Source: Bacteroidota bacterium (GTDB taxonomy: Bacteria > Bacteroidota > Bacteroidia > Bacteroidales > Paludibacteraceae). From it: 64,000 bases of DNA. The notes under the pieces were generated by a model, which was given only the letters and a program-made list of their open reading frames with translations, was not told where the DNA came from and did not search any database. The position numbers and the translations under genes were made by a program. The stretch spans positions 27,253-91,252 of the forward strand of contig JAFNAV010000002.1 in assembly GCA_017860345.1 (NCBI GenBank), written 5' to 3'. How positions within the stretch are numbered: position 1 is the stretch's first letter; each line of letters starts with the position of its first letter. Shown piece after piece: positions 52,719-64,000 of the stretch.

Positions 52719-54335
52719 TTACTTTTGATGCTTTACAAGCTCAATGGCCTTATTCACTGTTTTATCATATTTATAAAACAATGGATAAAAACCGGGGTCG
52801 CCCAATATATTTCTGCTGATATACGATTCAATCTGATTGGTTATCAACCTTTTTGATATAGCAATATCCCGGGGTACAGGTTTCACACCCTTGGTATTAG
52901 CAAAAACCGTAAACTGGCTCAGAATGTCTTGAGTTGCAAGATAAGCCTCCAAGGCTTTCCAGTTGTTGAAGCTATTCAGTTTTTTACGATTTTGGTCGGT
53001 ATACTGAAAAGCAAACTGATAAAGATATCCATAATTTACCACTTTGTTGAGATAGGGAGTATATTCTGAGGTATCGCGGGGAACAAAATAGTCGGGCATA
53101 ATACCACCTCCACCATATACAGTACGGCCTTTCAGAGTTTTATATTTCAACGAATCGGCCACACGAATACTGTCTTTGTTATCAAACTCGCCATGTATAT
53201 ACCTGTTGAGTAAGTCCTTTTCATAATCTTCGGCTTTACCCTTTGTATAGGGTTTCTGAATACTTCTACCCGATGGTGTATAATATCTCGCCACAGTAAG
53301 CCGTATTGCCGACCCATCGCTCAGGTCGTATTGCTGTTGCACAAGCCCCTTGCCGAATGAACGACGTCCAACAATTAGCCCCCGGTCATTGTCCTGAATA
53401 GCGCCTGCAAAAATTTCGCTGGCCGAAGCCGAAAACTCATCCAAAAGCACAACTACCGGTAAACCGATACAGCTTCCCTTGCCATCGGCTTTAGCCTCGA
53501 AACGCGAGTAAGCTTTTCCCTGCGAGTATACGATGAGCTGATTGGCTGGTAAAAACTCGTTCACCATCTTAATAGCCTGATCCATGAAACCGCCGCTATT
53601 TTCGCGCAAGTCTATGATGTACCGCTTAGCGCCTTTGGCTCTTAAATCGGCTATAGCATCGAGAAATTCCTTGTATGTAGTAGCTGCAAATTTACTTACC
53701 TTGATAAACCCTACGCCGGGTTCAATCATGTAAGCCACATCTACCGAGTTAACCGGAATTTGACCACGGGTTACCGTATATTTAAGCAACTCTTTTGTGC
53801 CATTGCGCTTAACGCCGAGCTTAACCTTTGATTGGGCAGGGCCGCGCAACTTTTTCATCACCTTTTCGTTGGTCACTTTTTTTCCGGTAAAAGTAGTATC
53901 ATTAACTAAAACTATGCGGTCGCCAGCCTGCAAACCAACCCGCTCAGATGGGCCACCACTGATGACCGACACAATCATAATTGTATCGTTCTGTATATTA
54001 AACTGAACACCTATTCCACTAAAACTACCTTCAAGTTCGCTATTTACATTTTCCAAATCGCTGGCAGGTATATATACCGAATGTGGATCCAACTTGGCAA
54101 TTAAATCGGTCATCATCTCTTCGGTAAGCTCACTTACATCCACAGTATCAACGTATTGCGCATCAATCATGGAAAGCACCTCATCCAGTTTATTTGACCC
54201 CTCACCCGAAAAAAAGCCTTTTAATGCAGGATTATTGCGTATCTGAGACCTATTAGCCAATAAGTTACCCAAAAACAAACCAACAACCAGCGCCACAAAA
54301 ACAACGAGTACCAGCAATAAATTTTTTTTATTCAT
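52719..54335 (-). CDS. S41-family C-terminal processing peptidase (second paralogue)
   Basis: PDZ; DEFSASASEIFAGAIQDNDRG, GRRSFGKGLVQ. Confidence 0.93.
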   Translation of the reverse strand: MNKKNLLLVLVVFVALVVGLFLGNLLANRSQIRNNPALKGFFSGEGSNKLDEVLSMIDAQYVDTVDVSELTEEMMTDLIAKLDPHSVYIPASDLENVNSELEGSFSGIGVQFNIQNDTIMIVSVISGGPSERVGLQAGDRIVLVNDTTFTGKKVTNEKVMKKLRGPAQSKVKLGVKRNGTKELLKYTVTRGQIPVNSVDVAYMIEPGVGFIKVSKFAATTYKEFLDAIADLRAKGAKRYIIDLRENSGGFMDQAIKMVNEFLPANQLIVYSQGKAYSRFEAKADGKGSCIGLPVVVLLDEFSASASEIFAGAIQDNDRGLIVGRRSFGKGLVQQQYDLSDGSAIRLTVARYYTPSGRSIQKPYTKGKAEDYEKDLLNRYIHGEFDNKDSIRVADSLKYKTLKGRTVYGGGGIMPDYFVPRDTSEYTPYLNKVVNYGYLYQFAFQYTDQNRKKLNSFNNWKALEAYLATQDILSQFTVFANTKGVKPVPRDIAISKRLITNQIESYISRNILGDPGFYPLFYKYDKTVNKAIELVKHQK

Positions 54336-54437
54336 AAAACAGATAAGCTATTTGTTATTTAGTACTTTTTATTCATCTTATATTTTCAACAACAATATTT
54401 TTTTGATCCTACTCTATCAAATACACCATTTGATATA

Positions 54438-54878
54438 TTATTGGTTTTCAAGGAAAATTACCTCAACACCAGCCCTTTCGAGAAGCTCAACACCATCCAT
54501 AATCCTGTATTTCTCGCCATAAACCACACGTTTGATACCCGATTGGATTATCAACTTTGAACACTCAATACATGGCGATGCCGTAACATAAAGTGTAGCT
54601 CCGTCGCTACTGTTATTCGATCGCGCCACTTTAGTAATGGCATTGGCCTCGGCATGTAAAACATATGCTTTCGATACATTGTTTTCATCTTCACATTTAT
54701 TTTCAAATCCCGATGGCGTTCCATTGTAGCCGTCCGATATAATCATTTGATTTTTTACCAGTAAAGCTCCTACTTTGCGACGCTCGCAGTACGAGTTTTC
54801 GGCCCAGATACGTGCCATGCGCATGTAGCGCTGATCAAGTTTATATTGTTTTTCATCCATATTGTTTCTTATTTTCAA
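54438..54878 (-). CDS. deoxycytidylate (dCMP) deaminase
   Basis: HAEANAI, TASPCIECSKLI zinc motifs; start may be MDEKQ slightly downstream. Confidence 0.92.
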   Translation of the reverse strand: MKIRNNMDEKQYKLDQRYMRMARIWAENSYCERRKVGALLVKNQMIISDGYNGTPSGFENKCEDENNVSKAYVLHAEANAITKVARSNNSSDGATLYVTASPCIECSKLIIQSGIKRVVYGEKYRIMDGVELLERAGVEVIFLENQ

Positions 54879-56236
54879 ATCTTATCTTTTAAAATTTTTT
54901 CAACATCTATCCCTGAGAAATTCCCCGACGACATAAGCAAAACTACCGAACCGGCATAATCCATTTCTTTTAATCTGGTTTCAAACAATAACTTATCTGT
55001 CAGTACTTCAACATTTGCAGGGCCAAAAGCCAGCTTAACATCTTCAGGATTTAAATCTTTCAGCCCCTTCCGCTTAAGCTCTTCAGGGTCATAGTATATC
55101 AGCGCTATGTCAGCATGCCGGGTAGTATCAGCATATCGTAAAATATATTCGGCACTAAGGCTGCTATAGGTATTAAGCTCGAAACAGGCTATGATTTTTT
55201 TGTCGGGATACTGACCCCGAACTGCTTTTAAAGTAGCCCTGAGTTTAGATGGAGAATGGGCATAGTCTCTGTAAATAATGGTTTTATCGCTATCTGCTAT
55301 ACGCTGCAAACGAGTGGCTGCTCCACCAAAACCGGGAATTACCGAATAAAACTGATCGTCAGTTACTCCAATTTGTCGGCAAGCAATCCGGGCAGCCTCA
55401 ATATTTTGCAGATTATGCTCTCCAAAAACACTCAGCGCCACATCGGCTTTCTTTGTTTTGAGGTATGTAACTCCTTTGTGCACTTCGTATTCAGGCGTAT
55501 TGTAGGTGAACGGAACAATATCCCTGCGCAGTTTTTCAGCTATTTGCTTTAAGTGTTTATCGTCAGCAAAATAGATAAGTCGTCCCTGAACTTCCATCAG
55601 TTCTGTAAAACGCCTGAATTGCTCCACATATTCTTCTTCGGAGGGAAAAACGTCAATATGATCCCAGGCAATACCTGTAAGTACCGCAATATGAGGCTTG
55701 TAAAGATGAAATTTAGGACGAGGATCAAGCGAAGAAGTAAGGTACTCATCACCCTCAAAAACAGCTATTCTCGCTTCGTACGAGAGCTTAGCCAAAGCAT
55801 CAAAACCATCGATATGAGCGCCAACCATATAGTCGGCATCTATCCTTAATTGCTTGAGTACGTATAAGATAATGGCCGTAGTAGTGCTTTTACCATGACT
55901 ACCACCAACTACTATACGCGTTTTGCTACGGGTTTGTTGGAAAAGAAATTCGGGATAGGAATATACTTTCAGCCCAAGCGCCTTGGCCTGAACAAGTTCA
56001 GGATTATCAGAGGCAACATGCGTACCTACAATGACAGCAGAAAGTCCTTTGTGAATTCTATCAGGAAACCATCCCAGTTTATCGGGCAATAACCCTCTGT
56101 TTTTGAGCCTTGTAAACGACGGGTCGTATATTTCATCGTCAGAACCTGTTACCAGAAAACTATTTTTTTTACTGATAGCGATAGCCAAATTATGCATGGC
56201 TGCTCCACCTATTGCTATAAAATGTACTCTCTGCAT
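54875..56236 (-). CDS. Mur ligase family protein (Mpl-like peptidoglycan recycling ligase)
   Basis: VHFIAIGGAAMHNLAIAI, GGSHGKSTTTAIIL, YRDYAHSPSK. Confidence 0.88.
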   Translation of the reverse strand: MQRVHFIAIGGAAMHNLAIAISKKNSFLVTGSDDEIYDPSFTRLKNRGLLPDKLGWFPDRIHKGLSAVIVGTHVASDNPELVQAKALGLKVYSYPEFLFQQTRSKTRIVVGGSHGKSTTTAIILYVLKQLRIDADYMVGAHIDGFDALAKLSYEARIAVFEGDEYLTSSLDPRPKFHLYKPHIAVLTGIAWDHIDVFPSEEEYVEQFRRFTELMEVQGRLIYFADDKHLKQIAEKLRRDIVPFTYNTPEYEVHKGVTYLKTKKADVALSVFGEHNLQNIEAARIACRQIGVTDDQFYSVIPGFGGAATRLQRIADSDKTIIYRDYAHSPSKLRATLKAVRGQYPDKKIIACFELNTYSSLSAEYILRYADTTRHADIALIYYDPEELKRKGLKDLNPEDVKLAFGPANVEVLTDKLLFETRLKEMDYAGSVVLLMSSGNFSGIDVEKILKDKI

Positions 56237-56455
56237 GGTTTGCCCGGATGTGGTTTTTTGCCTATTTTTGCCCTGAAATAATAACGAAACACAAAAGTAA
56301 TAAAAAGTTTGGGCTTAAGTTAACTTGCTTATATTTATTTAATATTTAAATATATAATAACCGTAAGTAAACAAACATCAAGTCAAAAACATTTTTATAG
56401 ACAACAAATTTGAATTATTATGGAACGAGCATGAATACAATTATTTAAACCAAAT

Positions 56456-56530
56456 ACCATGTCCCGATAGTTATCGAGATGCGAGTTCCATGCGACCAAT
56501 AATTAAAAAAATACAAACGAACGCATGAAA
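56456..56530. repeat. interspersed hairpin element, copy 2
   Basis: cccgatagttatcgagatgcgagttccatgcgaccaataattaaaaaaatacaaacgaacgcatgaaa aligns to 19971-20054. Confidence 0.65.
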
Positions 56531-56597
56531 CACCCATGAGTAAGTTTACTCGCACAAGGGAATGATTAATAAATCCGACGTCACCTCAATCAGTCGG

Positions 56598-56632
56598 AAA
56601 GCCTACCCTTCGGGGAGGTTGGAGGGGCTTTT
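56598..56632. repeat. REP-like hairpin aaagcctacccttcggggaggttggaggggctttt
   Basis: AAAGCC/GGCTTT arms with CCC-TTCG-GGG core; ends 7 nt before an ATG. Confidence 0.6.
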
Positions 56633-56638
56633 AAATAT

Positions 56639-57478
56639 ATGAAATTACATAAAATTGAAGCTGGCGCTTTCCACGTTGATGGAGGTGCTGCATTCGGGGT
56701 AGTTCCCAAAAAAGTATGGCAAAAAAGGTATCCGGCCGACAAAGACAACTATTGCAGGGTACACATGCGCTGTCTCCTTATCGACACCGGAAACCGCTTA
56801 ATTTTAATCGATGCCGGTACAGGCGATAAGCAACTTGAATATCTGAAATTTTATGGCTTTGAAGGTGTGATTAATTTTGATGCTGAACTAAGTAAATTAG
56901 GATATAAAGCTGAGCAGGTTACTGATGTTATATTCACGCATTTGCACTTCGACCACTGCGGCGGTGCAACCCGATACAACGCCGGCAAAACTGCTGTAGA
57001 GCTTGTTTTTCCCAATGCGGTACATCATGTTGGCGAAACCCAGTGGCAAAATTTTCTGAATCCCAATGTACGGGAAGGCGATTCTTATTTTAAAGAAAAT
57101 ATGCTGCCTATAGCCGATGCTGGCAAACTGCACACCCTTACCGGAGATGAATTTTTATGCCCTGAAATTGAAATGAGAATTTACGACGGGCACACACCGG
57201 GACAGATAGTAACTTATATCAACATGGACAATCAAACTCTTGTTTACTGTGGCGATGTGATTCCGCTGGCTGCTAATGTGCCTTTAGCGTGGATTTCGTC
57301 GTACGACGTTTTCCCCCTTACAGCCATGGAGGAAAAGAAACGCTTACTGGACGAAGCTGCTGAAAAACAACAGATTTTGTTTTTTGAACATGATGCCTAT
57401 ACCGAATGTTGCACCGTGGTAAGCAATTACAACAAACACAAGGTAAGCAGTATGTTAAGGTTTGAAGAAGTGCTTTAA
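56639..57478 (+). CDS. MBL-fold metallo-hydrolase
   Basis: THLHFDHCGG (HxHxDH), YDGHTPGQ, CGDVIP. Confidence 0.92.
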   Translation: MKLHKIEAGAFHVDGGAAFGVVPKKVWQKRYPADKDNYCRVHMRCLLIDTGNRLILIDAGTGDKQLEYLKFYGFEGVINFDAELSKLGYKAEQVTDVIFTHLHFDHCGGATRYNAGKTAVELVFPNAVHHVGETQWQNFLNPNVREGDSYFKENMLPIADAGKLHTLTGDEFLCPEIEMRIYDGHTPGQIVTYINMDNQTLVYCGDVIPLAANVPLAWISSYDVFPLTAMEEKKRLLDEAAEKQQILFFEHDAYTECCTVVSNYNKHKVSSMLRFEEVL

Positions 57479-57521
57479 CAATTTGGCGTTAGGGCTCTCA
57501 TCATATGAGTATCAAAAAAAA

Positions 57522-58232
57522 CTAATCCACTGAAAGTAAAGCCAGTGCATCCAGAATATTGTACATATTAGCATTATTGCTTTGAAAATAGTTTTTTTCG
57601 GCAAGGATGGTCTCAGCCGATTGTACGGTAGCGCCCGGGGTGAGCTCTTCGACCCCATTGGCTACCATTCCTTGCAGAGTTTCGGCCGTTACCTCGAAAT
57701 GGAACTGCAAACCGACTACACGCTGACCGTACAGAAACGCCTGATGCCTACAAACATTGCTATAAAAAAGATGCGTTGAGCCTGACGGCAAATCGTAAGT
57801 ATCGCCATGCCAGTGAAACACCTTAAAATCATTGTCGATATCTTTTAAAAGCGAGTTGACTTTCCCTGAATCGGTTTTATGAATATCAAACCAGCCAATT
57901 TCTTTTTGGTGATTTGGGTATACGCTGGCTCCGAGCACATCGGCAATAAGCTGTGAGCCCAAACAAATACCTAAAACCGTTTTACCGACTCCTATAGCAT
58001 CTTTGATAAATGCTTTTTCAGTTGCCAGCCAGTTGTATTGCTCTTCTTCGTACACACTCATTGGGCCTCCCATTACTATCAGCCAGTCGAAATTACTCAG
58101 CGCAGGTAAGTTCTGATTTTCGTACAATTTGGTATAACTGAGATTATGACCCTGAGTTTGCACCCAGGTTTCGATGCAACCCGGCCCTTCGTAAGGCACG
58201 TGCATCAACAGATGAATGGTAAGCTGTTTCAT
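57522..58232 (-). CDS. type 1 glutamine amidotransferase (GMP synthase-like GATase)
   Basis: LGICLGSQLIADVLG, WHGDTYDLP, FHFEVT. Confidence 0.9.
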   Translation of the reverse strand: MKQLTIHLLMHVPYEGPGCIETWVQTQGHNLSYTKLYENQNLPALSNFDWLIVMGGPMSVYEEEQYNWLATEKAFIKDAIGVGKTVLGICLGSQLIADVLGASVYPNHQKEIGWFDIHKTDSGKVNSLLKDIDNDFKVFHWHGDTYDLPSGSTHLFYSNVCRHQAFLYGQRVVGLQFHFEVTAETLQGMVANGVEELTPGATVQSAETILAEKNYFQSNNANMYNILDALALLSVD

Positions 58233-58301
58233 TTTAAATAAACAAGTATAAACACTTAATTTTGCCTGCGGTAAACCAATGCAGGCTCACAATAATCCGG
58301 G

Positions 58302-58598
58302 TTACAATGGATGGTTATTGGCTTCGGGTGCTTTATTATTAAAAAATTTTTTATAAAAATATCCCAATGTAAATGTGGGTATTATATCTACAAATGGAAT
58401 AATCTCCTCGGTAAAGCTTATAAAAGCACCTATTTTGCCTGTACGACCACCAAACATACGGTAAAATATCCACGCCGAAAATGGCGCCCAGGCCACATCA
58501 AACCATTCGCCGGCAAAAGGTAGAAAATAACTGATATTACCAAGCAAATCAAGAAAGATGCAGAATAATAGTGAGGGGTTCTGTTTCATGTTTTTCAA
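58302..58598 (-). CDS. small predicted membrane protein
   Basis: 98-aa ORF with hydrophobic segments. Confidence 0.6.
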   Translation of the reverse strand: MKNMKQNPSLLFCIFLDLLGNISYFLPFAGEWFDVAWAPFSAWIFYRMFGGRTGKIGAFISFTEEIIPFVDIIPTFTLGYFYKKFFNNKAPEANNHPL

Positions 58599-58623
58599 AG
58601 TTTGCTACGAAAATAAATAAAAA

Positions 58624-58648
58624 AAAGCGAAACAAAATGTTTCGCTTT
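58624..58648 (-). terminator. intrinsic terminator of rpoD
   Basis: aaagcgaaac/gtttcgcttt stem followed by T-run on minus strand. Confidence 0.85.
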
Positions 58649-58664
58649 CAAATTTTTATTACGC

Positions 58665-59528
58665 TTATCCCAGAAAGCCTTTCAGTAATTTACTTTTTGA
58701 AGTAGGTCTTAATTTCCGGATAGCTTTTTCTTTGATTTGTCGTACACGTTCCCGTGTAAGTCCGAATTCGTCACCGATTTCTTCCAGAGTCATCTCTGGC
58801 ACACCGATTCCGAAGAATTTTTTTACGATATCACGTTCTCTGTCAGAAAGTGTATGCGCCAAAACACGTTCTATTTCTTTGGATAGCGACTCGTTAATCA
58901 GTGCGCGGTCAGCGTTAGGCGAATCATCATTCACCATCACATCGAGCAAACTGTTGTCTTCACCTTCCACAAAAGGAGCATCTACCGAAATATGACGACC
59001 TGACACCTTCATGGTATCTGCAATCTTATCAACGGGGATGTCTAATTGTTCGGCGAGCTCCTCGGGCGACGGACGACGTTCGTTTTCCTGCTCGAATTTA
59101 GAGAAAGCTTTGTTGATTTTATTCAACGAACCTACCTGATTCAGAGGCAGACGCACAATACGCGACTGTTCGGCCAAAGCCTGAAGAATTGACTGACGAA
59201 TCCACCATACAGCATAAGAAATAAACTTAAAACCACGCGTTTCGTCGAATTTTTCAGCAGCTTTTATCAACCCCAGATTACCCTCATTAATAAGATCGGG
59301 CAGACTAAGTCCCTGATTTTGATACTGCTTGGCCACTGAAACCACAAAACGAAGATTGGCGCGGGTAAGTTTCTCAAGAGCAATACGGTCGCCATTGCGA
59401 ATACGCTGAGCGAGCTCTACTTCTTCTTCAACTGTTATAAGATCCTCACGTCCAATCTCTTGCAAGTACTTGTCAAGCGATGCACTTTCTCGATTCGTGA
59501 TCGATTTCGTAATTTTTAATTGTCTCAT
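58665..59528 (-). CDS. rpoD: RpoD/SigA-family primary-type sigma factor
   Basis: region 2 [15 protein letters not shown], region 4 [18 protein letters not shown]; short Bacteroidetes form. Confidence 0.95.
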   Translation of the reverse strand: MRQLKITKSITNRESASLDKYLQEIGREDLITVEEEVELAQRIRNGDRIALEKLTRANLRFVVSVAKQYQNQGLSLPDLINEGNLGLIKAAEKFDETRGFKFISYAVWWIRQSILQALAEQSRIVRLPLNQVGSLNKINKAFSKFEQENERRPSPEELAEQLDIPVDKIADTMKVSGRHISVDAPFVEGEDNSLLDVMVNDDSPNADRALINESLSKEIERVLAHTLSDRERDIVKKFFGIGVPEMTLEEIGDEFGLTRERVRQIKEKAIRKLRPTSKSKLLKGFLG

Positions 59529-59550
59529 TCCTGTATAGAAATTTAGCTTG

Positions 59551-59581
59551 CAAAAGTAGTAATTTTTTTTGACCTGTCAAA
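59551..59581 (-). promoter_or_regulatory. rpoD promoter, TTTG-N19-TACTTTTG on minus strand
   Basis: exact match to the Bacteroidetes -33/-7 consensus with 19-nt spacer, about 20 nt upstream of the start codon. Confidence 0.8.
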
Positions 59582-59689
59582 CAAGTTTTTTGTCAAAAAA
59601 AATATCAGTTCTGCTTTATTGATATTGAAACGTAGGAAAGTGCAAATTGTTTCGCATTGTTGAAAAATTATAACATTTTAATATCAATA

Positions 59690-59722
59690 AATAAGCCGCA
59701 GTTAACGAAACTACGGCTTATT
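59690..59722 (-). terminator. stem-loop downstream of htrA/degP-like gene
   Basis: aataagccg.../...cggcttatt. Confidence 0.65.
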
Positions 59723-59802
59723 ATTGTGTTTAATAGCTCAAAGCTCTTCCAAATTCAGTTGTCATACCCATGGTTTTCAACCTGATATTACTTTGCCAAC
59801 AA

Positions 59803-61302
59803 CTAATTTTCGAGATTGATGGCATATACAGCCATACGTCCATTAGGATAAACTCCGGCAATATTCAGCACTTTATTAAATTGGTCGGTTGAGTTGGCTG
59901 CTTCTTCGTAAACAGCATCCAAATCCTCCGTATTTCGAATAGCCTGATTATTAATCTTTACAATAATAAATCCGGGTTTAATGCCTGCCGCCTGAAATTT
60001 ACCTTTATCTACCGACACCACTTCCACTCCGTAGTCAATCTGAATTTGCGACTTGGTTTTTGAGCTGATATCTTTAAACTCGGCACCCAACACTAAAGCT
60101 TTATTTTCGGAATTTACCACATCGGTACTTCCCAGTCTATTTTTAAGTTCTGCATTCATCTTCAGCTGCTTGTTGTCACGTATTACAACTATACTTACTT
60201 TATCTCCGGGGCTGTACCGGCCAATTTGTTCCTGCAACTGATTTCTCGATTTTATGCTTACACCATTAACATCAACAATAATATCACCGGCTTTTATTCC
60301 GGCAGCTTCAGCGGCCGTATTCTTGTAAACATTCTCCACATAAGCACCTTCCATCGTTTTAAGGTTCTTTTCTTTCGCCAGCTTGTCGGTAATTTCACCC
60401 AATTCCACGCCAAGCATTGCACGCTGAACTATGCCGTACTGACGGATGTCGGACACCACTTTTTGCACTATACTAACCGGCACTGCAAACGCGTAACCTG
60501 AGTAAGTTCCGGTTTGCGAAGCAATGGCCGTATTAATCCCTACAAGTTCGCCCCGGGTATTAACCAGAGCTCCACCACTATTTCCGGGATTAACCGCAGC
60601 ATCGGTCTGTATAAACGATTCTATTTTCATTTTAGAATTGATGATGTTGATATTACGTGCTTTGGCACTAACAATACCCGCTGTAACGGTAGAGGTAAGA
60701 TTGAACGGATTGCCCACAGCCAACACCCACTCGCCAACCTTAAGAGAGTCGGAATTTCCGAACAAAATAACCGGTAGATTTTCTGCTTCAATCTTTAGCA
60801 GAGCAATGTCTGTATTGGGGTCGGCACCTACCAGCTTGGCTTTGTAAGTTTTGTTATTGTTGAGCGTTACTTCTATTTCTTTCGATCTTTCAATCACATG
60901 ATTATTTGTAACAATATAGCCATCTTTAGAAATAATTACTCCTGAGCCCGAACCTTCCTGCAGAGGAGCTTCCTGCTGCTGGCGTTGCTGAGGTTTCCCG
61001 AAGAAAAACTCGAAAAATGGATCGTCCGAATACCCATATTGCCGCATATCTACAGGTGTTTTGGTTTTTACGTGAACTACAGCATGTACCGACAACTCGG
61101 CGGCCACTGTAAAATCGGTCTCCATAGCGCTGGATGCACGCGAGAAAGCGGCATAGCTTGCCGGGATGGAATTATTTCCCTGAAATAAATTAGAGTCAGA
61201 GGTTTTGTTTGAAATGTAGCTGGTGGTAATGCTACTGGCTACACTTACTGCTACGACTAATGCAAAAAAGCCGAGCACTTTGGTTTTCTGCGAAACATTC
61301 AT
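59803..61302 (-). CDS. Do/DegP-family periplasmic serine protease
   Basis: GSGVIISKDGYIVTNNHV, TDIALLKI, NPGNSGGALVN, PDZ domains. Confidence 0.95.
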   Translation of the reverse strand: MNVSQKTKVLGFFALVVAVSVASSITTSYISNKTSDSNLFQGNNSIPASYAAFSRASSAMETDFTVAAELSVHAVVHVKTKTPVDMRQYGYSDDPFFEFFFGKPQQRQQQEAPLQEGSGSGVIISKDGYIVTNNHVIERSKEIEVTLNNNKTYKAKLVGADPNTDIALLKIEAENLPVILFGNSDSLKVGEWVLAVGNPFNLTSTVTAGIVSAKARNINIINSKMKIESFIQTDAAVNPGNSGGALVNTRGELVGINTAIASQTGTYSGYAFAVPVSIVQKVVSDIRQYGIVQRAMLGVELGEITDKLAKEKNLKTMEGAYVENVYKNTAAEAAGIKAGDIIVDVNGVSIKSRNQLQEQIGRYSPGDKVSIVVIRDNKQLKMNAELKNRLGSTDVVNSENKALVLGAEFKDISSKTKSQIQIDYGVEVVSVDKGKFQAAGIKPGFIIVKINNQAIRNTEDLDAVYEEAANSTDQFNKVLNIAGVYPNGRMAVYAINLEN

Positions 61303-61528
61303 AATCTTTATTGTTTTATAGTTTTAGTTAAATATATTCTTTACTATTTGTAATTTTAAATATTAGTTTTCGATGATTTATTTTGGACGAAAATACACAA
61401 AAAACATTCCTGCAAAAATCATTGTCAGTTATATTTTTTTATTATTAACAGCTGTTTTTTAGGGCTTAACGGGTATTAACGGAATGTAAATTGAATTATA
61501 AAAAAATCTGAAAAATCGAACAAAAAAA

Positions 61529-61552
61529 AGCCGTCCGAATTGTCAGACAGCT
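61529..61552 (-). terminator. intrinsic terminator of eno
   Basis: 10-bp stem (two G-U on minus strand) followed by T-run. Confidence 0.8.
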
Positions 61553-61596
61553 TTTAGAAGGTACAAAAATGTCAGGATTAATCCTGTCATTTTTTC

Positions 61597-62892
<1,296 letters not shown>

Positions 62893-63011
62893 TTAGAAAT
62901 TTCGTACCAGTTAAACATTTGTTCAAAAAAAATGTTCAGTTAAAATACCGAATTTATCAAAACATTATTTACCTTTGAACTTTAAAAACAAAGTTATTTA
63001 TTTATATCATT

Positions 63012-63776
63012 ATGAAAAAATTTATTCTACTATTTGCTATTGCTTTAACCACCGCGTCATGCACCGAGCTTTTAAAAGTTGCTAATCAGATATCTACAAC
63101 AACCGGCATCAGTCCCATTATTACCAACGCCGACAATGTGGCCGGGCTGAAAAGCTCTCTGAATGTGGGTATTGAAAATGCTGTTTCGCTGTTAGGTAAA
63201 GAAAACGGCTTTCTGGATGATGCTGCTTTGAAATTACTGTTGCCGGAAGAAGCTCAGAGCATTGTCAACAACATAAAGCTTATCCCCGGAGGCCAGGAGC
63301 TTGTTAATAAAGCAGTATTATCGCTCAACCGCTCAGCAGAAGATGCTGTAAAAGAAGCTACGCCAATATTCAAAAATGCTATCACCAGCATGACAATTAA
63401 CGATGCCCTTGGTATTTTGCTGGGTAATCAGGATGCCGCTACTCAGTATTTGCGCAATACCACCTATGCCCAACTAAAGGCAGCCTTTGCACCTAAAGTA
63501 AAAGACTCTCTTGGCAAACCGCTTGTAGCTAATATTTCTACTACCGAGTCGTGGACTGCGCTAACTTCGTCGTATAATAAAGTTGCAGGAACAGCTGTTG
63601 GCTCTATTGCCGGAATGAAAGCAATTAATGTAAACCTTGAAGAATATGTTACCGAAAAAGCTTTAGATGCACTTTTCACCAAAGTGGCTAATGAGGAAAA
63701 GGCAATTCGCACCGATCCGGCTGCACGTGTAAACGACATTCTCAAAAAGGTCTTCGGCCAGTTGGATAAGAAATAG
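63012..63776 (+). CDS. DUF4197-like lipoprotein
   Basis: lipobox-like TTASC; GLKSSLNVGIENAVSLLGKENGFLDDAALKLLLPEEAQ. Confidence 0.85.
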   Translation: MKKFILLFAIALTTASCTELLKVANQISTTTGISPIITNADNVAGLKSSLNVGIENAVSLLGKENGFLDDAALKLLLPEEAQSIVNNIKLIPGGQELVNKAVLSLNRSAEDAVKEATPIFKNAITSMTINDALGILLGNQDAATQYLRNTTYAQLKAAFAPKVKDSLGKPLVANISTTESWTALTSSYNKVAGTAVGSIAGMKAINVNLEEYVTEKALDALFTKVANEEKAIRTDPAARVNDILKKVFGQLDKK

Positions 63777-64000
63777 TTTTATATCCAAAATTTGGACAGC
63801 CCACAGGCACAAAATGCAAAATTGTATTGGCAATAATACCCCTGTTTATATCGGCAGAATATTATTAAACTATATTTTCTAAGCATATGACAAAAAAAAA
63901 AGAATAGAAACGCGGATATAGCGGATTCAACTGATATACACTGATTTATTGTAGTAATAAAACGGATTTTAATTCTGATTTATTTACTACGTAAATGGCG

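Noticed and set aside
16600-54335. Two S41 peptidases as an unusual duplication
   Set aside because: Multiple CTP paralogues are common in Bacteroidetes; no special linkage seen.

Overview
The window is a mostly core chromosomal segment of a Bacteroidetes genome (probably Bacteroidales-like). Supporting signs are TAnnTTTG-type -7 promoter boxes, a porP-gldKLMN type IX secretion cluster, SusC-like motifs, DUF4270 and DUF5687-type proteins. I support about 58 protein-coding genes, about 13 intrinsic terminators or stem-loops, and several intergenic repeats. I saw no rRNA, tRNA, CRISPR array, phage or intact transposase. The most interesting signals are: (1) an 18-codon Met/Cys-rich leader peptide (MKYISVNMIMCCFMCRKQ) followed by a strong intrinsic terminator upstream of the O-acetylhomoserine sulfhydrylase gene, which looks like an undescribed amino-acid-responsive attenuator; (2) a 1967-aa alpha-2-macroglobulin-like protein with an embedded SusC/TonB-receptor 'carboxypeptidase-regulatory + plug' module but no beta-barrel; (3) an approximately 75-85 nt interspersed hairpin element with a conserved 3' tail ending GAACGCATGAAA, present twice, whose ATG is the predicted start codon of a gene in one copy; (4) a GldK/PorK homologue with no obvious lipobox cysteine. 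Family names come from reading the supplied translations. No database search was run.
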